Shown: positions 1 to 7,645 of the stretch, one piece after another
Layout: every line of letters starts with the position of its first letter
Position numbering within the stretch: position 1 is the first letter of the stretch
Assembly: GCA_964540795.1 (NCBI GenBank)
Contig: CAZINX010000012.1
Location: 1-64,000, forward strand
Length of the DNA: 64,000 nt
Source: Dichotomicrobium sp964540795
GTDB taxonomy: Bacteria > Pseudomonadota > Alphaproteobacteria > Rhizobiales > Rhodomicrobiaceae
Direction: 5' to 3'
Position numbers and translations under genes: made by a program
The notes under the pieces: model-generated
Seen by the model: only the letters and a program-made list of their open reading frames with translations
Database searches by the model: none
What the model was told of the DNA's origin: nothing

Positions 1-197
1 CGCGCTGGCATCCTCATAACCGTCAATCCCTGTGATCAACCATACCTTTCCTCGGCACGGTTGGAGGCGGCGCGGAATGCAGGGGTTCCGGGCCGCCTTC
101 GCTCTCCACACCGCCGCCCGCGCGGCTTGCCTATCCCTCCGCTTGCGATTAGCTACTGCGTAGACGTTTTTCAACGCCAAACGCCTGGAGGGTTCCC
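1..197. promoter_or_regulatory. Left edge and probable sodB promoter region
   Basis: No gene can be supported here. A candidate sigma70-type promoter for sodB is TTGCCT (127-132), a 17-nt spacer and TAGCTA (150-155); the match is moderate and untested. A strong ribosome binding site, GGAGG at about 187-191, precedes the sodB ATG. Minus-strand ATGs at 17-15 and 11-9 could begin a gene that runs off the left edge, but only a few codons are visible. Confidence 0.35.
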
Positions 198-797
198 ATG
201 ACTTTCACGCTGCCTGAATTGCCTTATGCCTATGACGCGCTTCAGCCGTACATGTCGGCCGAGACGCTCGAATATCACCACGACAAGCACCACAACACCT
301 ACGTCGAGAAGTCGAACGACCTGATCCAGGGCACCGGCCTGGAAGGCAAGAGCATCGAAGAGGTCGTCACCGGCGCGCACGGCACCCACCAGGGCCTGTT
401 CAACAACATCGCCCAGCACTACAACCACATGCATTTCTGGCAGTGGATGAAGCCCGGCGGCGGCGGCGCGAGCGTTCCGGGCGCGCTGGCCGCGAAAATC
501 GACGAGGATCTGGGCGGCTATGACAAGTTTCGCGCCGATTTCATCGACGCCGGGGTGACGCAGTTCGGTTCCGGCTGGTGCTGGCTGGCGATGAAGGACG
601 GCAAGTTGCACATCATGAAAACGCCGAACGGCGAGAACCCGCTGGTCCACGGCGCGACGCCGCTGCTCGGCTGCGATGTCTGGGAGCATTCCTACTACAT
701 CGACTATCGCAACGCGCGGCCGAAGTATCTGGAGGCGTTCGTCGACAACCTCATCAACTGGGAGTATGTGGAGCACCTGTTCAACCAGGCGCGCTAA
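198..797 (+). CDS. sodB: Superoxide dismutase, Fe-type
   Basis: Converts superoxide to hydrogen peroxide and oxygen in the cytoplasm. The 199-aa length is normal for the Fe/Mn family. The metal ligands are visible as His27, His77 (in NHMHFW), Asp160 and His164 (DVWEH). Gln73 sits where Fe-SODs carry the active-site Gln (Gln69 in E. coli SodB), so iron is the likelier metal, though cambialistic use cannot be excluded. There is no signal peptide. The ATG has a GGAGG ribosome binding site seven bases upstream. A strong terminator follows, so the gene is probably monocistronic and separate from ftsQ. Confidence 0.95.
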   Translation: MTFTLPELPYAYDALQPYMSAETLEYHHDKHHNTYVEKSNDLIQGTGLEGKSIEEVVTGAHGTHQGLFNNIAQHYNHMHFWQWMKPGGGGASVPGALAAKIDEDLGGYDKFRADFIDAGVTQFGSGWCWLAMKDGKLHIMKTPNGENPLVHGATPLLGCDVWEHSYYIDYRNARPKYLEAFVDNLINWEYVEHLFNQAR

Positions 798-859
798 GAC
801 ATCGCGCGCGTCCGGCCCCGCGCCGGGCGCGCCGCAACGCAGCGATAATTGCGAATGCG

Positions 860-885
860 AGCGCGGCCCCGGCCGCGCTTTTTTT
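860..885 (+). terminator. Rho-independent terminator of sodB
   Basis: A perfect 9-bp stem, AGCGCGGCC (860-868) pairing with GGCCGCGCT (871-879) across a CC loop, runs directly into seven Ts (879-885). It lies 63 bp after the sodB stop. Confidence 0.9.
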
Positions 886-953
886 GTGTCTCGGATAAGC
901 GCCGGTAAAGCGAGCCATCCCAAGCCGGCACGCCCAATTCCGTTTCACCACAA

Positions 954-976
954 GGTAAAAATTTACCGAATTTTAA
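954..976. promoter_or_regulatory. AT-rich palindrome and near-CtrA motif upstream of ftsQ
   Basis: GGTAAAAATTTACC (954-967) is a perfect 14-bp palindrome in an otherwise GC-rich spacer. It overlaps TTTA (962-965), a 7-nt spacer and TTAA (973-976), one mismatch from the CtrA full site TTAA-N7-TTAA. ftsQA transcription is CtrA-controlled in Caulobacter, so this is a reasonable operator candidate. Binding here is inference. Confidence 0.4.
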
Positions 977-1061
977 GGGATCAGCCTTGAAAATCGTGGG
1001 CATCAGGCAGGTTGCGCCCGCGCTCGGCGCTTCGCGCAAATCGAGTTGTTGAGTAAAGCGT

Positions 1062-2012
1062 TTGCAATCTTGGATTGATCCCACGACTCGCGATAAGATC
1101 GCGTCCAGAGCGAGTGCCGCACGCAGCCGGCGTAGAGCATCTCGGGCCGCCGCCCGTCGCGCGGACGAGACGCGCGACCCCGCCATCTGGCGGCTGATGG
1201 CTTCGCAGGCGGACGAAGCCTCGCGGTTGGGCGTTTATCTGTCGGCTGCGTTTCTGCTTGCGGTCGCTGTCTACGGCGCGGCGCTCGGGGGGCATCTGGC
1301 GGCGTGGCAGCAGACGCTCGCGTCGCGCGCGGAAACGGCACTGATTGCGGGGGGGTTCGGCATTAACGAGATCATCGTCAAAGGCAGCGCGCACGCGCCG
1401 GGGGGGCGGGTCCAGGAGGCGCTGCAGACGTCGCGCGCCCAGACAATCTTCGGCTATGACACGCGCGCCGCCAAGGGGCGGCTGGAGGCGATCGGCTGGG
1501 TCAAGAGCGCGCGGGTGATGCGGCTGTGGCCGTCAACGCTGATTGTGGAGCTGCGCGAGCGCGAACCGTTCGCGCGCTGGGATATTCGCGGGCACACCGT
1601 CCTCATCGACCGTGCGGGCGAATTGCTCGGCCCGGTAACAGCGGAATTTTCCGATCTGCCCCGCATCGCCGGCGAGGGCGCGCATACCGCAGCGGCCGAT
1701 CTGCTGGCCACGCTGGAGGTGCATGAGGCGGTCGCGCGCCAGGTGAGGCTGGCAGAGCGGATCGAGCACCGCCGCTGGGATCTGGTCCTGCGCGGCGGTC
1801 TGCGTGTGCAGCTTCCCGCCCAAGAGACGGGCGAGGCGCTGCCGACGCTCGCGCGTCTGCTCGACGGCCGCCTGCCGGGGGATGTGACGATCATCGACAT
1901 GCGCGTGCCGGGGCGGATCGCCCTGCGCCGGGACGCGCCGGAAACGGATGCGCCGGGTCCAACCGCTTCGCTCCCGAATGAGGGCGGGCAAGCGCGGGCG
2001 CGGCCTCTGTGA
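1062..2012 (+). CDS. ftsQ: Cell division protein FtsQ
   Basis: Bitopic divisome protein linking early and late division proteins; its periplasmic POTRA and beta domains bind FtsB/FtsL. The 316-aa model has an Arg-rich cytoplasmic tail (residues 1-45), one membrane segment (about 54-75), a POTRA region starting near GGFGINEIIVKG, and a beta domain. The start is uncertain: 1062 is a TTG with a weak ribosome site, and the next candidate is ATG at 1197 (271 aa). The Arg-rich tail is typical of alphaproteobacterial FtsQ, so the longer form is kept. ftsA starts 19 bp after the stop, so the genes are co-transcribed. The usual upstream neighbours ddl and murB are absent. Confidence 0.85.
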   Translation: MQSWIDPTTRDKIASRASAARSRRRASRAAARRADETRDPAIWRLMASQADEASRLGVYLSAAFLLAVAVYGAALGGHLAAWQQTLASRAETALIAGGFGINEIIVKGSAHAPGGRVQEALQTSRAQTIFGYDTRAAKGRLEAIGWVKSARVMRLWPSTLIVELREREPFARWDIRGHTVLIDRAGELLGPVTAEFSDLPRIAGEGAHTAAADLLATLEVHEAVARQVRLAERIEHRRWDLVLRGGLRVQLPAQETGEALPTLARLLDGRLPGDVTIIDMRVPGRIALRRDAPETDAPGPTASLPNEGGQARARPL

Positions 2013-2031
2013 TCGGTTCGCGGAGCCAGAG

Positions 2032-3342
2032 ATGCGGGACAATCGCAGCGCGGTAATCACGAAAGAGCGCACGGCGGCCGTTCTCGATCTGGGAACGCGC
2101 AAGGTCTCCTGCATGATCGCGCGTCTGTCGCCGCCGCCAAAATGGCTCGCGCAGAAGGTTGAGCACGCGCGCGTCAACATTCTCGGCTTCGGCCAGACCG
2201 CCGCGCGCGGCATCACAGGCGGAAACATCGGCGATCTGGACGCGGCGGAAGAGGCGGTCCGGGCAGCGGTGGGGCGCGCGGAGCACAATGCCGGCGTCAC
2301 CATCGACGAGGTGCATGTAACCTTCGCAGGCGCGGGTCTGTCCAGCGAGAGCTTCACCGCCAGCGTGCCGATCGCCCGGCGCACGGTGGACGAACTCGAC
2401 ATCCGCCGCGCGTTGCTCGCGGCGGGGCAGTACGCGAGGCGCAATGGGCAGTCGATCCTGCACACGGTCATATCGGGCTACGGCCTGGACGACGTCGCGG
2501 AGATCGAGGACCCTTGCGGGCTGATCGGCGACACGCTGAAGGTCAACGTGCTCGCGGCGGGGATAGCGCCGCTGGCGGCAAAGAACATCGCGCTGTGCGT
2601 CGAGCGTTGCCATCTGCATCTGGCCGGTCTTGTCGCCGCGCCGCTGGCGAGCGGTCTGGCAGCCGCCACGGCGGAGGAGCGCGACCTCGGCGTGACCTGC
2701 ATCGACATGGGCGCGGGCGCGACCTCGCTGGCCGCGTTCTGCGAGGGGCAGGTGGCGCATATTGATTCGCTTTCGTCTGGCGGCGAGCATCTGACCCGCG
2801 ATCTCGCGCGGATGTTGTCCACACCCCGCGCCGAGGCGGAGCGGCTAAAGACCTTGTATGCCAGCGTTTTTAGCGATGCGGCGCTCGATAACGACCATGT
2901 CGTGTGTCCTTTGATTGGTGAAGATGGCGAAGAACGTTACATCTATCCGACCAAGGCGGATATCGCCGCGATTGTGCGCACGCGACTGGAGGACATGTTC
3001 TCGCAGCTGCAGGAACGGCTCGAACAGGCCGGCTGCGATCCGGCCGTCACCGAGCGGGTGGTGTTGACCGGCGGGGGTGCGCAGCTTGTCGGCGCGACGG
3101 AACTTGCGGAGCGCGTTTTTGGCGGCGTTGCGCGCGCCGGCCGGCCCGAAGCGGTGACGGGGCTGCCGCCTGGCGCCGACCCGTCGCTCTCGGCCGCGGT
3201 CGGGACGCTCCACTACCTCCTGCGCGCGCCCGCCGAGCGGGCTGTCAGCGCGCGGCACAGCGAGGCCCCGGCGATGGCGGCGCATGTTCCCGCGGGCGGT
3301 TATTTCGCCCGGGTCGGGCAGTGGCTGCGTGAGAATTTCTGA
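2032..3342 (+). CDS. ftsA: Cell division protein FtsA
   Basis: Actin-like ATPase that tethers FtsZ filaments to the inner membrane. The 436-aa protein opens its actin fold with AAVLDLGTRKVSCMIARL (phosphate-1 loop), followed by the family-specific insert domain. A later nucleotide-binding loop reads VLTGGGAQLVGATELA. The C-terminus (ARVGQWLRENF) fits the conserved membrane-targeting amphipathic helix. ATG 2032 was chosen because it lies beyond the ftsQ stop, has GGAG about seven bases upstream, and aligns with the conserved N-terminus; a longer reading from 1948 would overlap ftsQ. It lies between ftsQ and ftsZ in the standard division order. Confidence 0.95.
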   Translation: MRDNRSAVITKERTAAVLDLGTRKVSCMIARLSPPPKWLAQKVEHARVNILGFGQTAARGITGGNIGDLDAAEEAVRAAVGRAEHNAGVTIDEVHVTFAGAGLSSESFTASVPIARRTVDELDIRRALLAAGQYARRNGQSILHTVISGYGLDDVAEIEDPCGLIGDTLKVNVLAAGIAPLAAKNIALCVERCHLHLAGLVAAPLASGLAAATAEERDLGVTCIDMGAGATSLAAFCEGQVAHIDSLSSGGEHLTRDLARMLSTPRAEAERLKTLYASVFSDAALDNDHVVCPLIGEDGEERYIYPTKADIAAIVRTRLEDMFSQLQERLEQAGCDPAVTERVVLTGGGAQLVGATELAERVFGGVARAGRPEAVTGLPPGADPSLSAAVGTLHYLLRAPAERAVSARHSEAPAMAAHVPAGGYFARVGQWLRENF

Positions 3343-3461
3343 GTGCGAGGCCGGGGCATGTCGCGCAATGACGCGACGCTCCGACAGGTTGGCTAGACAC
3401 AGCGGCGTCGCGCATCGGCAAGGCGGTGCGCCCGAGCAGAACGCGAATTTGTGAGGCTGCA

Positions 3462-5072
3462 ATGAGCATTCATCTGAAGCCGGCGGAGCTGACCGAACTG
3501 CGCCCGCGCATTACTGTGATCGGCGTCGGCGGCGCGGGGGGCAACGCCGTGAACAACATGATCCAGGCGGGCGTGGAAGGCGTCGAGTTCGTCGCGGCGA
3601 ACACGGATGCGCAGGCGCTATCCATGTCGAGCGCGGGCGTGCGCATCCAGATGGGCGTCAACCTGACCGAGGGCCTGGGCGCGGGCTCGAAGCCGGACAT
3701 CGGCGCGGCGGCTGCCGAAGAGGCGCTGGACGATATCCGCAGCTATCTCGAAGGCGTCCACATGCTGTTCATCACCGCCGGCATGGGCGGCGGCACGGGC
3801 ACGGGCGCCGCGCCGATCATCGCGCGGGCGGCCAAGGACATGGGCATCCTCACCGTCGCGGTCGTGACCAAGCCGTTCGAGTTCGAGGGTCAGAGGCGAA
3901 TGAAATACGCCGACACCGGGATCAGCGAACTGGCGGCGCACGTCGACACGATCCTGGTGATCCCCAACCAGAACCTGTTTCGCGTCGCCAACGAAAAGAC
4001 CACTTTCGCCGATGCGTTCCAGCGCGCCGACGACGTGCTGCGCTCCGGCGTCTCCTGCATCACCGACCTGATGATCCGCGAAGGCCTCATCAATCTCGAT
4101 TTCGCCGATGTGAAGGCCGTAATGAAGGACATGGGCACGGCCATGATGGGCACCGGAGAAGCGAGGGGCGACAATCGCGCGCTGGAGGCGGCGGAACTGG
4201 CGGTGTCCAACCCGCTGCTCGACAACGGCTCGATGCGCGGCGCGCAGGGTCTGCTCATCAGCATTACCGGCAGCCACGAGCATCTGACGCTTTACGACGT
4301 GCAGGAGGCCGCCGAGCGCGTGCGCCGCGAAGTCGCCGCGGACGAAAACCCGGACATGAACATCATTGTCGGCGCGATCTTCGATCAGACGCTTGAAGAC
4401 CTGCTGCGCGTCTCGGTGGTGGCGACCGGCATCGATGTGGATCAGATTGCGGACAGCCCGCGGCCCGCGCCCGGATCGCGACGCGCCGCCGAAGCCCATT
4501 CGCTGGGCGACCGGCTGCGCACGGCGCGAAATGACGGCGCCGGCGAAGCCCCGGCCGCCAAGGCCGGCAAGGTCTGGGAAGGCCCCGGCAGCGTGACCAT
4601 CGAGCAGCGTCCGCCCCGGCGCGCCGCGCAGGAAAAGCCGCGCGCAACTTCCGAGCGCAGCCACCCGCATTTCGAGCCGGTCGCGCCCAGCGCGCCACGT
4701 CGGCGACCGCGCCGGCCGCTGACCGACGAGGACTTCCCGGAATTGAGCGGAAATGATGACGGCGAAGACCCTGAAGGCGGCGATCGTCGCAAGGGCGGCC
4801 TGTTCTCCTGGATGGCGGGACGCGCCCGCGGACGCGAGGATCGCAGCCCGGAGAACGAAGCCTCCAGCCATGAAGCTGTCGCAAGACGGGAGGAGCCGCG
4901 CCTTCCGACGGCCGACCCCGCGCGTGAAACGGGCGACGAGGCAGCGGAACCGGCGGGCGAAGATGGCAAAAAAACGGCGAAGCCGCGTATCAATCGAGGG
5001 GCAGCCAACGGCGCGGCGAGCGCCGAAGAGCCGTTTGATATTCCTGACTTTTTCAAGCGACCGCTGAACTGA
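3462..5072 (+). CDS. ftsZ: Cell division protein FtsZ
   Basis: Tubulin-like GTPase that builds the Z-ring. The 536-aa protein has a GTP-binding domain with N-terminal GVGGAGGNAVNNM (residues 21-33) and the tubulin signature GGGTGTG at 109-115. The T7 loop and C-terminal domain run to about residue 320. A long, charged, low-complexity linker of about 190 residues follows, ending in a conserved C-terminal peptide (DIPDFFKRPLN) that binds FtsA. The long linker is usual for alphaproteobacteria. Start ATG 3462 begins MSIHLKPAEL. It lies 119 bp after ftsA, where a separate promoter is possible. Confidence 0.96.
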   Translation: MSIHLKPAELTELRPRITVIGVGGAGGNAVNNMIQAGVEGVEFVAANTDAQALSMSSAGVRIQMGVNLTEGLGAGSKPDIGAAAAEEALDDIRSYLEGVHMLFITAGMGGGTGTGAAPIIARAAKDMGILTVAVVTKPFEFEGQRRMKYADTGISELAAHVDTILVIPNQNLFRVANEKTTFADAFQRADDVLRSGVSCITDLMIREGLINLDFADVKAVMKDMGTAMMGTGEARGDNRALEAAELAVSNPLLDNGSMRGAQGLLISITGSHEHLTLYDVQEAAERVRREVAADENPDMNIIVGAIFDQTLEDLLRVSVVATGIDVDQIADSPRPAPGSRRAAEAHSLGDRLRTARNDGAGEAPAAKAGKVWEGPGSVTIEQRPPRRAAQEKPRATSERSHPHFEPVAPSAPRRRPRRPLTDEDFPELSGNDDGEDPEGGDRRKGGLFSWMAGRARGREDRSPENEASSHEAVARREEPRLPTADPARETGDEAAEPAGEDGKKTAKPRINRGAANGAASAEEPFDIPDFFKRPLN

Positions 5073-5544
5073 GACGCGCCGGAACCCGCGCCGTGTTCAA
5101 TGCGATTCGCTGCTTGTCAAGCACCCCGTCGGCCTTTCCTTAATTCTGCGCCGTAAGTGGCTGATTCGGCACAGTTATCCGTAACAGAATGTAAACAAGC
5201 GTGATTTGTCGCGACACGGGCCGCTGGCTAATCTCCCCACAGATCACGGGCGTGAGGCGTCGAGAGTGACGCGAACGCTGAGGGCCCGGCCAGAAGAGGT
5301 CTCCGGCGAGACCTTCCGGCGTGCGAGTTCCTGGCCGGGATATGGGGTGAGCGTCCATGCGTGATCGGGTACGGAGCGTCAAGCTGGTCGTCAACTTCGT
5401 TTCTTTACGCGTCTAACAAATCTCAGCAACGCTTCCTGTGTGCCCGCTCGCGCCTTGCCTCCGTGATCTGATGGGGGGACAGACGAGCTGCGTATCATGC
5501 CCGTTCTGTCCTTGAAGGGACAAAGACAACGGCGCGAGAAAACA
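5073..5544. other. ftsZ-lpxC intergenic region
   Basis: No convincing coding frame is present in these 472 bp. There is no clear hairpin-plus-T terminator for ftsZ. The stretch carries relatively AT-rich DNA around 5150-5215 and 5395-5425, and GATTC sites (GANTC, the CcrM methylation motif) near 5103 and 5162. Such sites are often associated with cell-cycle promoters in this class. The lpxC promoter presumably lies here, but none is clear enough to name. Confidence 0.4.
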
Positions 5545-6510
5545 ATGATCGCAGACTTCACGGGGGCGCGACAGACCACGCTCAAACAGAGCGTCGTCAT
5601 CTCAGGTACCGGCGTTCACAGCGGCCGGCCCGCTTCGCTCATCCTCCACCCCGCAGACCCCGATAACGGCATTGTCTTTGTTGTCCGTAACGACACGGGC
5701 CGCGAGGTGCGCATCCCGGCGGATTTCCGCGCCATCTCCAGCGTCATGCTCTGCACGGTGCTCAGCAATGGCGAAGACGCCTGCGTGGCGACCGTCGAGC
5801 ATTTAATGGCGGCCCTGCGCGGGATCGGCGTCGACAACGTCGATGTCGAGGTGGATGCGGGCGAAATCCCAATCATGGACGGGAGCGCGGAACCGTTCGT
5901 GGAAGCGGTGCTCGAAGCCGGCCTTCGTCCGCTGGCGCGCTCGCGGCGCTTCATCCAGGTGCTCAAGCCGGTGCAGATCGCGGACGGAGACGCCTTCGCC
6001 TCGCTGGAGCCTTATGACGGTTTTTATCTGGATGTCGAGATCGACTTCGATACGCCGGTCATCGGCCGGCAACGCTGGCGCGGCGACGTTACGCCTCAGG
6101 TCTTCCTGCGCGCCCTGTCGCGCGCGCGCACCTTCGGCTTCATGAAGGATGTCGAGATGCTCTGGAAGGCCGGGCGCGCGCTTGGCTCCTCGCTCGACAA
6201 CACTGTCGCAATTGCCGACGACCGCGTGGTGAACCCGGAGGGGCTGCGCTACGAGGACGAATTCGTCCGGCACAAGGCGCTCGATGCGGTGGGCGATCTG
6301 TCGCTGGCCGGCGCGCCGCTGCTGGGCAAGTACCGATCCTATCGTGGCGGACACCGGGTCAACGCCATGATGCTGGAAGCTTTGCACGCCGACCCTGCCG
6401 CCTGGACGGTGGTCGAGACGGATATCGAGCGCCCGCGCCATCGCGAGGCCTCCCGGGCCGACATCGCCTGGGGCGCGCCGATGCCGGCATTCGCCGCGGA
6501 TCGAAGCTGA
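5545..6510 (+). CDS. lpxC: UDP-3-O-acyl-N-acetylglucosamine deacetylase
   Basis: Zinc enzyme of the first committed step of lipid A synthesis, removing acetate from UDP-3-O-acyl-GlcNAc in the cytoplasm. The 321-aa protein shows zinc ligands His86 (TVEHLMAAL), His243 and Asp247 (HKALDAVGD), with catalytic His270 (YRGGH). These match His79, His238, Asp242 and His265 of E. coli. Start ATG 5545 is preferred over 5497 because MIADFTGARQTTLKQSV gives the normal N-terminus. It follows ftsZ at a distance, as in most proteobacteria. Confidence 0.96.
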   Translation: MIADFTGARQTTLKQSVVISGTGVHSGRPASLILHPADPDNGIVFVVRNDTGREVRIPADFRAISSVMLCTVLSNGEDACVATVEHLMAALRGIGVDNVDVEVDAGEIPIMDGSAEPFVEAVLEAGLRPLARSRRFIQVLKPVQIADGDAFASLEPYDGFYLDVEIDFDTPVIGRQRWRGDVTPQVFLRALSRARTFGFMKDVEMLWKAGRALGSSLDNTVAIADDRVVNPEGLRYEDEFVRHKALDAVGDLSLAGAPLLGKYRSYRGGHRVNAMMLEALHADPAAWTVVETDIERPRHREASRADIAWGAPMPAFAADRS

Positions 6511-6683
6511 GTTGCAGCGGCTGCTGACGCTCACGGCCTTTAACGAACAGGTCTCCTCCCCCGAAGCGCGTCCCGGCGCGTGTCAGGCTGCCGCATCCGG
6601 CGGTTTGGCACGCGCCGCGTGTTCGGACGCGCGGTTCCGCCCCGACGGGCATGTCCTGAATAATCGTCGATTGGGGGAGTGGT

Positions 6684-6769
6684 TGGTGCGGTCGAGAGGA
6701 ATCGAACCTCCACGGGCAAAGCCCACAGCGCCCTCAACGCTGCGCGTCTACCAGTTCCGCCACGACCGC
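6684..6769 (-). tRNA. tRNA-Leu (anticodon GAG)
   Basis: Read on the minus strand, the 86-nt gene has a 7-bp acceptor stem (GCGGTCG/CGACCGC), an encoded CCA, an anticodon stem CAGCG/CGCTG with loop TTGAGGG (anticodon GAG), a long class II variable arm and a GGTTCGATTCC T-loop. The large variable arm and the anticodon agree on leucine (CUC/CUU codons). Confidence 0.95.
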
Positions 6770-6883
6770 TGAAACGCATCGAATTGATGCCGATGTCGGC
6801 GAACCTCCCGCTAGGAGTTAGCAAAGGCGTCCGCCCGGTGCAAGTGCGCCTGCGCCCTCTTATATTGCGATTCACGCGCGCGA

Positions 6884-7645
6884 ATGCAAAACCCTGATCC
6901 AGCGCCGATGAGCGACATCGCACGACACCGCCAGGAACCGCCCGTTGGCTGGGCGCTCAGCCCTGCGCCAGTGGACTACCCGGACGCGATGGCCGCGATG
7001 GAGGCGCAGGTGCGCGCGATTCGCGATGGCCGCGCCGGCGAACTTGTCTGGCTGCTGGAGCACCCGCCGCTCTACACGGCCGGCACCAGCGCCAAGACAG
7101 ACGATCTGCTTGCCCCCGGCCGCTTCCCGGTCTACGAGACCGGCCGCGGCGGCCAATACACCTATCACGGCCCTGGCCAGCGCGTGGCCTATGTGATGCT
7201 GGACCTGACGAAGCATCGAGAGGATGTGCGGTGGTTCGTCACCAGCCTTGAGGACTGGCTCATCGCGACACTGGCCGAATTCGGCGTCCGCGGCGAGCGC
7301 CGCGCGGGCCAGGCGGGCATCTGGGTCTCGCGCCCCAACGGCGGTGCGCTGGCGCAGGCCAAGATCGCCGCGCTGGGTGTGCGGCTGCGGCGCTGGGTGT
7401 CGTTTCACGGAATCAGCCTGAACGTCGCCCCAGACCTTGAGCACTTCTCCGGGATCGTGCCGTGCGGCGTGACAGATGCCGGCGTCACCAGCCTCGCCGA
7501 TCTCGGCGTGAATGCGGAAATGGCAGAGGTCGACGCGGCCCTGCGCGCCGCCTTCGAGCGCCAGTTCGCCTGCGTCACCGTGGATGCATCCGCCCTGGTC
7601 ACTTCGCCGCCAGAGCTTCCTTTACAGCCGACGCGAGGTCCTTGA
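6884..7645 (+). CDS. lipB: Octanoyl-ACP:protein octanoyltransferase LipB
   Basis: Transfers octanoyl groups from acyl carrier protein to lipoyl domains, the first step of lipoate synthesis. The 253-aa protein carries the family motif RGGQYTYHGPGQ (residues 88-99), the catalytic Lys160 in AKIAALGV and the acyl-carrying Cys194 in GIVPCGV. It may start at 6884 or at ATG 6908 (MSDIARH); the conserved part begins later, so both fit. Its last 47 bp overlap the 3' end of cckA on the other strand, so the C-terminal residues of both proteins share DNA. Confidence 0.94.
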   Translation: MQNPDPAPMSDIARHRQEPPVGWALSPAPVDYPDAMAAMEAQVRAIRDGRAGELVWLLEHPPLYTAGTSAKTDDLLAPGRFPVYETGRGGQYTYHGPGQRVAYVMLDLTKHREDVRWFVTSLEDWLIATLAEFGVRGERRAGQAGIWVSRPNGGALAQAKIAALGVRLRRWVSFHGISLNVAPDLEHFSGIVPCGVTDAGVTSLADLGVNAEMAEVDAALRAAFERQFACVTVDASALVTSPPELPLQPTRGP

